DNA of 64,000 bases from Rebecca billardiae RCC1528. Taxonomy: Eukaryota; Haptophyta. The stretch's first letter is position 1. Every line of letters begins with the position of its first letter. The translations under genes and the position numbers were made by a program. Below the pieces are notes generated by a model that was given only the letters and a program-made list of their open reading frames with translations, had not been told where the DNA came from and did no database searches. This document shows positions 53,003 through 62,861 of this stretch, one piece after another. Location of the stretch: the NCBI GenBank assembly GCA_965240325.2, contig OZ251222.1, positions 2,170,001 through 2,234,000 on the forward strand, read 5' to 3'.

Positions 53003-53528
53003 AGACGGCGAGGCGGTGCACAACGTGGATGAGCTGGTGAGCATCATCGAGTCGGACGAGGCGGAGGCGCAGCGCCTCCGCAGGCGCGAGCAGGCGATTC
53101 CTCTCGGCGACATCTCGCTATGGATGCACGAGCACGGCAGCGCCATCGCCGCGGACAAGGCGGAGGACGAGCTGGTCGCGAAGATCCGCTCGCGCGACAA
53201 GAAGCCAGCAAGCCCGGCCGCGGCGGGGCCGGCCGCGCCTGCGCCAAAACTGGCGGCGCCCGACGCCGAGTGCGTGGCGTGTGGCGCCCAAGCCGGCGGG
53301 AGCTCCGCGCAGGCTTCCGCGGGGCCGGTGACGCCGGCTCCGCGTCCGACGCCACTCGCCTGCGCCCGCCGACTCGTCGAGGTGGCACACGCGGGCGCCT
53401 CCCAGCTTGGCCGTCTGGAGTTTGTCGAGCTGATGCGCTCCACTTACGAGGTGGCGCGCGCTGTGAGCGACATGGAGGATGACGAGCGCGATGCGCTGGC
53501 GCAGCACATCAACGCGAATGGTAGCTAG
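50262..53528 (+). CDS. ERCC6L2: SNF2-family ATPase, ERCC6L2-like
   Basis: 1,088 residues from ATG 50262; the frame is open upstream only from a GTG. SNF2 ATPases move along double-stranded DNA; ERCC6L2 acts in DNA repair and end processing in the nucleus. Helicase motifs are all present: LREYQKEGVRFLWR, motif I DDMGLGKT (near 260), Ia IVCPQAVLTNW, II DEAH (near 377), III LTGTPLSN, V STRAGGVGLNL, VI AQDRAFRIGQRR (near 757). Between the lobes is a Cys/His-rich insert (CGACGSGVPQRDCC; CRARHKCPSC), a feature of ERCC6L2. After lobe 2 comes RYFVGVQGEANLKGELFGIANLL, also diagnostic of that branch. The N-terminal 200 residues are acidic and disordered; the C-terminus is short compared with human ERCC6L2 long isoforms. 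Single exon, over 3 kb. The family is certain; the ERCC6L2 subgroup is well supported. Confidence 0.88.
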
Positions 53529-53845
53529 CAGCACAGATATGTGGGTGATGGCGCATATCACTGCGGCGTATTACACTGCTGCTGCTGCTTAATCCTAGGC
53601 TAGTGGCATCATGCATGCGCCATCGTCGTCATCAGATCTGACGAGCGCTCATCAAGTCTCAAACTACTACTCAAACTAGCGCGCAGCAGGCCAGCAGTCT
53701 CTCAACCGCCACTCACTCAGTCAACGGCTCCGTGTTAGTCGGTAGCCGTGGCTGGTACTCGCTACTGATGCCGGACTGCTTGATGACCTTGCGAGCACTG
53801 CTCCCAGTAGCCCCACGGCGACATCGACGACGTTGTCGACTGCTA
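53529..53845. other. convergent intergenic region
   Basis: 317 bases between two convergent stops, AT-richer than the genes, with a (CTG)n-like run near 53575-53590 and TCAAACTACTACTCAAACTA. No gene seen. Confidence 0.45.
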
Positions 53846-55105
53846 CTAAGACTGCGACTCGCGCGCATCGCAATCGGCTGCACCATCGGCGCCTGCCCGC
53901 CGGCCTGGGTCGCGGGTCGGCACACTCGGCACCCCCACCTGTGACAATGAACGCGACGAAGATGAGAATGTCGATCTGATCGCTAGCGGGTGCTGGCCTT
54001 CGTGTGCAGCTGTGACGGATGCGCTGCCGGACAGGTTGCCGTCGCGCTCGCGATGATGTGCTTTGTGTCTCGTCCTCGGATCTGAGAGGCAGCCGGCATC
54101 CGCCAAGGTGCGCAACAGCGCGTGCTCCGTCTCAAAGTCGTGCCGACGATGCTTCGGCGCCGTCCAGTTCTGGTAGTAGTGGAAGCTGGGCGCACGCGCT
54201 CCGTCGGCATCAGAGCTGGCGGCTGCGCGCACAACCCGCGCCATGTGGCCAAAGCCGTAGGCGGCGACAAAGCGGCAGCGCGAGAGTGCGAGCAGGACCG
54301 CCATCAAGCCTGAGGACGCGAGGCCGGACTGCGAGCTCGTGAGCTGCACTGGCCCCAGGATCGCCACCGGGCCGCCCTGGCGGCCGACCGACGCATTGCA
54401 GCCGAGCGGCAGCCGGAGCGCCCGCAGCCGGCGGTCGTACGCTTTCCGGTACGCGACGATCAGGCCGGGCGCGCGCGGGTCGCTAGCGAAGGCGCGCAGG
54501 CGCTCGGCGAGCGAGGGCGCCGCGAGCGCACGGAGGGCAAGCGCGAGCTTCTCGGCGTGCATGCGGTTGATCAACCTGCAGGTCGTGCGCGTGCCGACGT
54601 CGGGCCGGAAGTCTCCAGCGTTGCTGCGCAGCACACGCTCCGAGTGCGCGTCCACCGGCACAGTGCCGGCGCTGGCGCGGAGCGGTGCGAGGTTGACTCG
54701 TATCACGGCGGAGTGCTGGTCGATCTCGCGCCCGAGCGCGGCGTGGCGGAGCGCGCTCGACGAGCCGACAACGGCGCACGAGCTCTGCGGCCGGGTGACG
54801 GCGATCATGCACATGGAGCGCGGCGCACACGTCGAGATCGTCAGCCTGGCCATCGCGGCGCTGAGCCAGCGCGCGCGCGGGGAGGCCGAGGCGTCCAGGG
54901 TGCGCGCGCACGCCTCCCAGGCGGTTGAGGCTGCGGGCTCGTGCGGTCTGGGCGGTGCGCTGCGTGTGGCGTTCTCGCGCGCTTGCACGTGCGCGCGAGG
55001 CGCGTGCGCGCCCACGCGAACGGTGTGCTCCCGATGCGCGCCCAGCGGGAGCGCAACGATGGCACCTCCAAGCACGAGTAACATGGCGAGCAGCGGAGGC
55101 GCCAT
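53846..55105 (-). CDS. GT29 sialyltransferase, type II membrane protein
   Basis: 419 residues from ATG 55105; upstream the frame opens only from a TTG. GT29 enzymes transfer sialic acid from CMP-sialic acid to glycans in the Golgi. The N-terminus is a short tail plus hydrophobic anchor (APPLLAMLLVLGGAIVALPL). Sialylmotif L is CAVVGSSSALRHA then GREIDQHSAVIRVNLAP and DVGTRTTCRLIN (residues about 110-180; Cys110). Motif S is SSGLMAVLLALSRCRFVAAYGFG (about 264-286; Cys277), giving the expected disulphide pair. Motif III/VS is HYYQNWTAPKHRRHDFETE (about 309-327) with the catalytic His and the Glu. All four conserved blocks are present and in order, so activity is likely. The last 80 residues are Ser-rich and not conserved. 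Linkage type cannot be told. It is divergent from the GT69 fusion gene. Confidence 0.9.
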   Translation of the reverse strand: MAPPLLAMLLVLGGAIVALPLGAHREHTVRVGAHAPRAHVQARENATRSAPPRPHEPAASTAWEACARTLDASASPRARWLSAAMARLTISTCAPRSMCMIAVTRPQSSCAVVGSSSALRHAALGREIDQHSAVIRVNLAPLRASAGTVPVDAHSERVLRSNAGDFRPDVGTRTTCRLINRMHAEKLALALRALAAPSLAERLRAFASDPRAPGLIVAYRKAYDRRLRALRLPLGCNASVGRQGGPVAILGPVQLTSSQSGLASSGLMAVLLALSRCRFVAAYGFGHMARVVRAAASSDADGARAPSFHYYQNWTAPKHRRHDFETEHALLRTLADAGCLSDPRTRHKAHHRERDGNLSGSASVTAAHEGQHPLAIRSTFSSSSRSLSQVGVPSVPTRDPGRRAGADGAADCDARESQS

Positions 55106-55202
55106 CGTGCGGTGCCTCCGCAAGCGATCGCCCGCGCGCCGACCGCGCGCCGACCGACCTCGGCGCCCACGACGGGCACAGCTGCGCGCAGCGCGGGGCC
55201 CG
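55106..55202. promoter_or_regulatory. bidirectional promoter, sialyltransferase / GT69 fusion
   Basis: Only 97 bases between the two divergent ATGs, with a short tandem GCGCGCCGACC repeat in the middle. The genes are probably co-expressed. Inferred from layout. Confidence 0.55.
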
Positions 55203-56931
55203 ATGAGGTCGCGCGGCGCGCTGCGCGCGGCAGCGCGTCACTGCCGTGCGCGCGTGCTCGTGCGCGTGCTGGCCGCGTGCACGGCGTGCTATCTGCTGAT
55301 CATCATCACGGTCGTTGGCCTGATGCCCTCGCAGCCGGGCCGGCCGGGCGCTCCGGCCGGCCGGTGGCTGTGGCGCACGCCTCCGCCGCAGGGCTCGATC
55401 TTCGTGCGCGCGGAGGCGGCGTTCGCGATCGACGACCAGCTGCGCGAGGTGGACGACCTGCCCTCGTGCCACGACGCCGACCTCGGCTTTGGCGAGAACG
55501 CGACGCTGCGGCAGGTGATCTCGTTCTCGCGCTGGTACCAGGTGCGCGGGTTCGGGCCGTCGGCGAGCAGCCTGCGCTTCGCGGACAGCCCGCCGCCGCA
55601 GCAGCCCGAGGAGCTCTCCGACCAGCTGCACGCGCTCCGCCGCAACCGCTTCTTCGTCGCGGCGCTGCTGCACGAGAACGCGAAGGTGCTGCCGTGGTGG
55701 CACCGCGAGCTCGTGAAGCTGCTGCTCACGGTGGGCAACGCGGCGCTGGACAACGTCTTCGTCTCGGTGCTCGAGTCGAACTCGGTCGACCCGACCGGCG
55801 TGATGCTCACCGCGCTCTTCGAGCTGCTCCGCGAGCTCGGCATCCCGGCCAAGCTGTACACTGGGCACACAGGCGCGCGCACCAAGGACCGAATCCGCTT
55901 CCTCTCAGAGCTGCGCAACGTGGCGATGCAGCCGCTGCTCGACGGCGCGGCGGCGGGCGCGGAGCCGTTCACGCACGTGATCTACCTCAACGACGTCTTC
56001 TTCTGCGCGCGCGGCGTCGTCGAGATGCTGTGGCTCACGCGCGCGCGCGCGGCCGTGGGCGGCGCGGCGGGCGGCGGCGCGCCGACGGGCGCGGCCGGCG
56101 GCGCGCGCTGGGAGTACGAGGCGGACATGGCGTGCTCCGCGGACTACGTGAGCAGCAAGCTGGACCTGTACGACAAGTGGGCGGCGCACGACATCGCCGG
56201 GCGCACCATGCTCAACACGCACCCCTTCGTCGCGCACGCGCCGTCCGCACGCGCGTTCGAGCGCGCCGACCCCTTCCAGGTGCTCACGTGCTGGAACGGC
56301 CTCGTCGTCTTCCGAGCGGACGCGGTGGCGGCGCGCGGGCTGCGCTTCCGGCGGAACGTGCCGCTCGAGTGCGCCGCGTCCGAGTGCGACCTCTTCTGCC
56401 GCGACATGTGGTCCGTCGGCTTCCACCGCATCCTGATGGCGCCGCGCGTCAAGGTCGCGTATGGACTCGACGTGTTCACGCAGCTGCGCGCGCTCGCGGC
56501 GCGCGACCGCGCCGAGCCGGGCGGCGGCCGGCTGCGCTGGGCGACGGCGCAGCCGGCGGTGCGCTTCGTGGACACGCCGCCGCGCGCGGTCGAGTGCTGC
56601 CCGATCGGCAACTGGACCGGCTCGCAGCTCGTCGACTTCCGCGAGTGCCACAACGACACCGTCTGGGCTCACATGTACGCGCTGTTTGGCACACCGGCGG
56701 CCGCGCGCCCGACCGAGCTCGGCACGGCGTCCGCGCTCGGCGAGCTGGTGAACCGGACGAACGGGAGCGTGGCGGCGCTCGCCGCGGCCGTGCAGGGGCG
56801 GCTCGTCGAGGCGATGGCGGAGGAGCGCGCGCGGCGCGGCGGAGGCGCAGCCGACGCGGACGCCGACCTCGCCGAGGGCGAGGCTGGCGAGCGCGCGCGC
56901 AGGGACGGTCACGTGGCGCGGCGCGCGGCGC

Positions 56932-56980
<49 letters not shown>

Positions 56981-59900
56981 CGCGGGCGGCGCGCGGGCGG
57001 GTGGCGCACCGTTCGGCCGCGCCGAGCTCGGCCTGCGCCGCGCGTGCCCCGACGCGCCGCCCGACGCCGCGCCCCCCGCCATCCCGAGGCTAATCAGCCA
57101 GCTCGGCGAGTCGGAGTCAGTGCACGAGATGCCGCGCAGCGCTCTGCTGTCAATCGTGAGCTGGCTGTGGCACCACCCGTGCCACGCGTACACGTACCTC
57201 ACGTTCGAGCGCGCCGCGGCGGGCGCGGCGGGGCCGCGCGAGATGGCCGCGCTCCGCGCGCTCCCCGCCGTGCCCGAGCGCCACGACTTCGCGCGCTACC
57301 TGCACATGCGCGCGCGCGGCGGCGTGCTCGCGCCCCTTGACTGTGTGCCCCTGCGGCCGGTGGACGGACTGCTTCGGCCGGCGGATCGGCTGGTGCTCGT
57401 GCTGCAGGCGTCGTTCGAGTCGGGGGCCGAGGCCGCGCGCGCGGGGTACGCGCACGCGCGCGTGCCCGCCACCGACCTCTTCGCGCTCGCGCCGCGCCAC
57501 CCGGCGATGCAGCGACTGATCGAGGCGATTGTACAGCAGAGTGCGCTGCTGCCGCACGCGCGCGTGCGCGCAGTCGATGCCAGCCCCGTGCTCGCCGCGA
57601 CCGCGCTCGAGCACGCGGCGCGCACGGGCACGCTCGCGTTCGCCGAGTACCTGCTCGGCGCGGACGGCGCGCGCGTGCTCGACGGGCCCGAGCTCAGCGG
57701 CGCGCTCGAGCGCGCGCCGCATGCCGGACGCGGCCAGGGCCTGTCGAGCGAAACGGATCGCGCGGGGCGCGGCTGGGTGGCGCGACTGGAGGTGCCGGAG
57801 GACCTGCCCACTCTCGAGCGCAGCGCGGGCGGCTGGGCGCGGCCCGATCGGCTGGTGGCGAGCGACGGGCCGACGGGGCTCACGGGCGGCGGGTACCTGC
57901 TGCCCTTCACCGGGCGCATCGCAGCCGCCGCCGCGGACGCGCCTCCGTCCGCCGCCGCGACCGCCGCCGCCGCCGCCGCCGCGGCCGCCGCCGGCTCGGC
58001 TGAGCCCGAGCTCGAGCCGGTGTGGACCGTGCTCGAGTGGCTCACGCCTCGCGAGCGCGAGCGCGTCTCGCGCTTCGCCGCGCTGCGGCGCGAGCAGCTG
58101 CGCGCGAGCGGCGGCGCGCCGCACGGCGCGTCCGAGTGCTACCTGCAGTTGCACGGCAACGCGACGCTCGCTGTGTACGCCGGCCACGGGCCGGCGGACC
58201 GCTCGGCCCGACTGCTGTATGCCGTCGAGCCGCCGGTTCTCACCGAGTGGCCTTCGGTGCCCGTGCTCTCGCTCAGCGCGGAGGGCGTGCTGTCGCTCTT
58301 CGCGCGCGTGCACTGCGTCGGCCCGTGCGAGGGGCGCAAGCTCACGCCGAGCACGCCGCCGCGCGGCGTCGACCGCGTTGACACGCTGTGGCGGGCCTCG
58401 GTGGACGGCGTGAGCCGAGCGCGCGCCGTCGGCGCGGCGCAGGCGCGGCAGCTGTGCGCCGAGCACACACTTGTGCTCAGGCCGAGCGACGCGCTGCTCG
58501 CGGTGTACTGCGCGGCCGAGGTGGCGCCGCCGGGCGCCGCCGCCGGGCACGGCCCGCCTCGCGGCGGTGCGCCCACGGGGCCTCCCGCGTCCGCTGCGAG
58601 GCCACGGGCAGCGGCCGCCACGCAGAGCAAGGTCGACGCGCACGGCCTGGCCGCGACAGGCTGGGCGAGCGCTGAGCTGCGCTCGAGCTGGGGTGGCACG
58701 GAGGACAGCCGTCGGCTGCGGGCGCCCGGCTGGCTGCAGTCGACGGCGCCGCGCCCCGCGCTCTTCTCGCCGTCGGGGCGCGTCGCGCTCGTGCTCAGCC
58801 CGCGCGGGCAGCTGTGCTCGCACAGCCTCGCGCGCGCGCACGCGGACGGCGCGCGCTGCTGGGCCAACCTGACGGCTGGCTGCGCGCCCGCGAGCGTGTG
58901 CCGGCCGGCGTACGCGGCGCAGCGGCCGGGCGCGTTCCACGCTGAGCTCAACCGCACGGGCCAGCTGTGCGTGCATCGGGGCACGGCCGAGCGGCCGCTC
59001 AGACCGTTCTGGTGCTCAGCGCCCGCGGCGCCCGACGCGAGCGATGCAGCGGCCACGCTCGCCGCAGCCGCCGGCGATGCAGCATACGCCGCTCGCGCGC
59101 CGAGCGGCGCGGCGGCGGCGCCGCCGCGCGCCGGCCTCGCCGCAGTCCACCTCCGGGTCGACGAGGACGGGCACTTTGGCGTGTTCAGCACGGCGGCGGG
59201 CGAGCCGGTCTGGACGTCGCGCGCGCCCGCTGAGCCGAGCGCGCTCGCTCCGGGGCTGGGGCTCGCGCCGGGCGGCGCGCCGCGCTGGCACGAGGAGGAC
59301 CTGTACCACGCGCCCGCGCCGTCGGGCGGCGCGGCCGCGGACAGCGTGGGGATGGGCGCGCGCGCGGGCGAGGCGAGCGCGGCCGGCACGATCTCGCAGC
59401 TCCTGGACGGCGGCTTCCTCTCGACCGGCCAGCAGCTGGTCTCGCCCAACGGCAAGTACGTCGCGGCGATGGGCGCGACGCGGCTGTGCGTGTACGACGT
59501 GGGCGGTGCGGCGCCGTGCGCCCAGCTGCCCACTCCGGGCGCCGCGCTCGACGGCGCGTGCGTGCGCTGGTGCAGCCCGCCCATCGGCGCGGAGCTCGCG
59601 GCCAACCTCACGCGCTCGGCCGCGCTCGAGCACGGCTCACTGCTCGCCGTACACACGGTCGAGCTGGGCGTCGCCGAGCGCGCGTTCGCGCCCGGCGGCG
59701 GGCACGGCGCCGCCGAGCACGCCGCCGAGCGCTCTCTGGACCTGTGTGTGCACTGGGGCTGCGAGGTGCCGGTCGCGTGCCAGGCGGGCGCGGCCGCGCG
59801 ATGGTGCGTCCTCTCGGGCCACGGCGGCGGCGGCGCGGAGAGCGCACCTGGCTGGGCGCCGGACGCCACACACGGCCTGGCGGCGAGGCTCTCGGATGAT

Positions 59901-60023
59901 GGCTGCCTCGACGTTGTGCGCTGCAACGAGCCATCGCCGCGCGCGTGTGCGGGCGCGCGCGCCGCGGGCGTTGCCCACCCGGTCCGGCTGTGGTCCTCGT
60001 GTGAGGCACGCGCGCATTATTAA
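55203..60023 (+). CDS. GT69 (CAP59/CMT1-like) glycosyltransferase fused to a GT32-like domain and lectin-like repeats
   Basis: 1,606 residues from ATG 55203, single exon. The frame stays open further upstream, but that part is antisense to the sialyltransferase. A type II anchor lies at residues about 20-40 (VLAACTACYLLIIITVVGL). Domain 1 (about 120-430) matches GT69, the CMT1/CAP59 alpha-mannosyltransferases: FVSVLESNSVDPTG, DRIRFLSELRNVAMQPL, THVIYLNDVFFC, DPFQVLTCWNGLVVFRA, ASECDLFCRDMW, GFHRILMAPRVKVAYG. Domain 2 (about 627-790) looks like GT32 (IPRLISQLGE; FARYLHMRARGGVLAPLDCVPLRP), but the usual DxD is altered to LDC, so it may be inactive. From about 975 onward are B-lectin-like segments (CYLQLHGNATLAVYAGHG; LVSPNGKYVAAMGATRLCVYD), which in plants bind mannose. 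A Golgi location is expected. GT69 is firm; GT32 and lectin are moderate. Confidence 0.82.
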
Positions 60024-60204
60024 CTAGCTCATCAGGGCCTCGTGGTGTGGCTCGTCGTTGTGCGCGATCGGCGCTTCTCTTTCAGTCGTCGTCAACTCGT
60101 CAGACTCAGAGTCGTCTGAGTCGTCTGAGTCGTGGCGCAGCACACTAAAAATTACTATGCGATGTCTAGATGTCGCATGAGCAGTCGATAGGCTTATGAC
60201 TCGT

Positions 60205-60580
<376 letters not shown>

Positions 60581-60666
60581 TGGCTCAGGCAAGCGCAGCA
60601 CTCACAGGCCTGACGACAAGGTTGTCAACCACAACGGAGGCTGCAGGGGCGGATGGCGGGTTTCGC

Positions 60667-61119
60667 AACGAGCACAAGCAAAGAACGCAGAGGAGATGGC
60701 GGGACCTCGGCCACCTCGGGCTTTGCAGATGCGCAGGCCGAAGCAGGGGCTGCCGAGAGATGAGCAGCTCGGCCCGAAAGGTCGTGTAACCGATGATCGA
60801 GCGAGCTCTGCTAGGTGGGCTGCTTGATATGAACTTTGGTAAGTTGCCACGCCGACTTAAGATGACCTTGGATATGATCTCGAGCGCCGGATAGTGGAGA
60901 GGAGCGGGTACTTACAGAGGAGCCAGTGTGGTTGGCCGATATGAAAGGACCAGCGCCCGCCATGATGATGATAAAGGATAGCTCCGTGGCCGATGAGCTC
61001 CGGAAATCGACTGCAACTACCTGCAGGACCTAGAAGACGATGGCGGCCCTTGTCCACCAGCTGCGCGTTGCGTTTCCAGCCTCCCGACACACTCGGTTAT
61101 AACTCCGTTATAACGCCAC
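60667..61119 (+). repeat. duplicated block B, copy 1
   Basis: Begins AACGAGCACAAGCAAAGAAC and ends TTATAACGCCAC. Matches 61745-62197 at a constant offset of 1,078 bases, nearly identical (one difference seen, CGTTGCG against CGTTGCC). Confidence 0.88.
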
Positions 61120-61123
61120 GTGT

Positions 61124-61390
61124 CCTCCTGCATGAAGAGCGACGCGACGCCATTGAGTATGGACGAACATCACCCACAGTCTGCGTGATGTGCATGCGAG
61201 GGCAGGTATTGCAGCATATATGCGAGCATGCAGCAAATGCCGATACACACCATGCCGAAATGGTGATGTATAAATATATACTTGCGCGTGGTGGGGATTT
61301 GTCCCTGGCTGAACGGGAAGAGCGACTGAGCCGACGGTGCCAAAGCTGCGCGCAGACTGAGACTGCGCCAGCGTGTGGCAGCAAGGTCCC
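61124..61390 (+). repeat. duplicated block A, copy 2
   Basis: Partner of 60315-60580, offset about 809 bases. It starts directly after copy 1 of block B, so the order is A-B-A-B with different inserts between A and B. Confidence 0.88.
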
Positions 61391-61599
61391 GTTTGTGAGC
61401 AGGAGAGATCCCGTTGAGGATGAGGGCGCTGCTGAGAGATGATGGAGGCGGGTGACACGGAGGAGGCCGGAGGTCTGTAGCGCAAGGTGGCACGTCCTCG
61501 TTTTTTTTTTGTGGTTTTTTTTTGGAGGTTGTGTGCGTGTGCGCGCGCGCGCGCGCGTTGGGTAAGCGAGTTCGGGGGTGGGCGGGTGGGGACCTACAA

Positions 61600-61744
61600 A
61601 GGTCTGGCCCGCAAGGGCTGTGCCTACAAAGGCTGTGCCTACAAAGGTCACTGGTGTGCCTACAAAGGTCACGGGTGTGCCTACAAAGGCTGTGCCTACA
61701 AAGGTCACGGGTGTGCCTACAAAGGCTGTGCCTACAAAGGTCAC
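61600..61744 (+). repeat. GTGCCTACAAAGG minisatellite
   Basis: Alternating 15-base (GGCTGTGCCTACAAA) and 21-base (GGTCACGGGTGTGCCTACAAA) units, about eight in all. Both lengths are multiples of three. It replaces the shorter A-to-B spacer (60581-60666) of the first copy. No protein family recognised. Confidence 0.85.
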
Positions 61745-62194
61745 AACGAGCACAAGCAAAGAACGCAGAGGAGATGGCGGGACCTCGGCCACCTCGGGCT
61801 TTGCAGATGCGCAGGCCGAAGCAGGGGCTGCCGAGAGATGAGCAGCTCGGCCCGAAAGGTCGTGTAACCGATGATCGAGCGAGCTCTGCTAGGTGGGCTG
61901 CTTGATATGAACTTTGGTAAGTTGCCACGCCGACTTAAGATGACCTTGGATATGATCTCGAGCGCCGGATAGTGGAGAGGAGCGGGTACTTACAGAGGAG
62001 CCAGTGTGGTTGGCCGATATGAAAGGACCAGCGCCCGCCATGATGATGATAAAGGATAGCTCCGTGGCCGATGAGCTCCGGAAATCGACTGCAACTACCT
62101 GCAGGACCTAGAAGACGATGGCGGCCCTTGTCCACCAGCTGCGCGTTGCCTTTCCAGCCTCCCGACACACTCGGTTATAACTCCGTTATAACGC

Positions 62195-62197
<3 letters not shown>
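61745..62197 (+). repeat. duplicated block B, copy 2
   Basis: Partner of 60667-61119. It is followed at once by a second AT run (62198-62229), mirroring the AT run at the left edge of the whole block. Confidence 0.88.

Positions 62198-62229
<32 letters not shown>
62198..62229. repeat. (AT)16 microsatellite
   Basis: Uninterrupted AT dinucleotides closing the A-B-A-B block. Confidence 0.92.
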
Positions 62230-62231
<2 letters not shown>

Positions 62232-62250
62232 AGATTAATGTCGTCACTAC

Positions 62251-62253
<3 letters not shown>

Positions 62254-62340
<87 letters not shown>
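62254..62340. repeat. (TC)n microsatellite
   Basis: About 43 TC dinucleotides with one GA interruption near 62297. Confidence 0.93.
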
Positions 62341-62344
<4 letters not shown>

Positions 62345-62861
62345 GTCCGAATCAGACTCCGATCGTCAAAGCTGAAAGCACGGATTGCTGACGATGAGCA
62401 CAGTCAGTCACAGCAGAGTCAGAGCAGCAGTCACTAAAGTCAGTGTTGTGACACTGACAGTCACACTGATGATGATAGATTGGCGCCGGGCAGTGCAGTG
62501 AGCCTGTGCGTCACTCAGGACACTGCCACTGGACTGTGGACAATGGGCCTGATCGGTCATCAACTATCTACTATGTCAATAACGTGCGCGTGCGGACAAA
62601 CTCGTTAACTGACTTATTATAATTCGATCGACTAATAAGTTGCAAGATGCAGTGATGCCCGCCATACAGTAACACGACAACGAACTAAACTTAGCAGGTG
62701 GCAGCAGGTCACTACTCACTACCCCCATAGGCTACTATAGTACTACGGGACTCACAGCTAACGAAACTGTGGCGATCTGAGGCTTCTGACAATCTGACTT
62801 CGAGGCTGTGAAGTGAAGCCGGACCGGCCCGCAGGCCCGCCGGACCTTGCGACGTACAATC
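62341..62861. other. region upstream of the kinase gene
   Basis: 521 bases, AT-richer than average, with CAGTCA/GTCAGT-type short repeats at 62395-62480. It should contain the kinase promoter and 5' UTR. No gene seen. Confidence 0.5.

Noticed and set aside
54339-55202. Upstream extension of the GT69 frame
   Set aside because: It begins at a non-conserved codon and is antisense to the sialyltransferase motifs. The ATG at 55203 gives a normal type II anchor.
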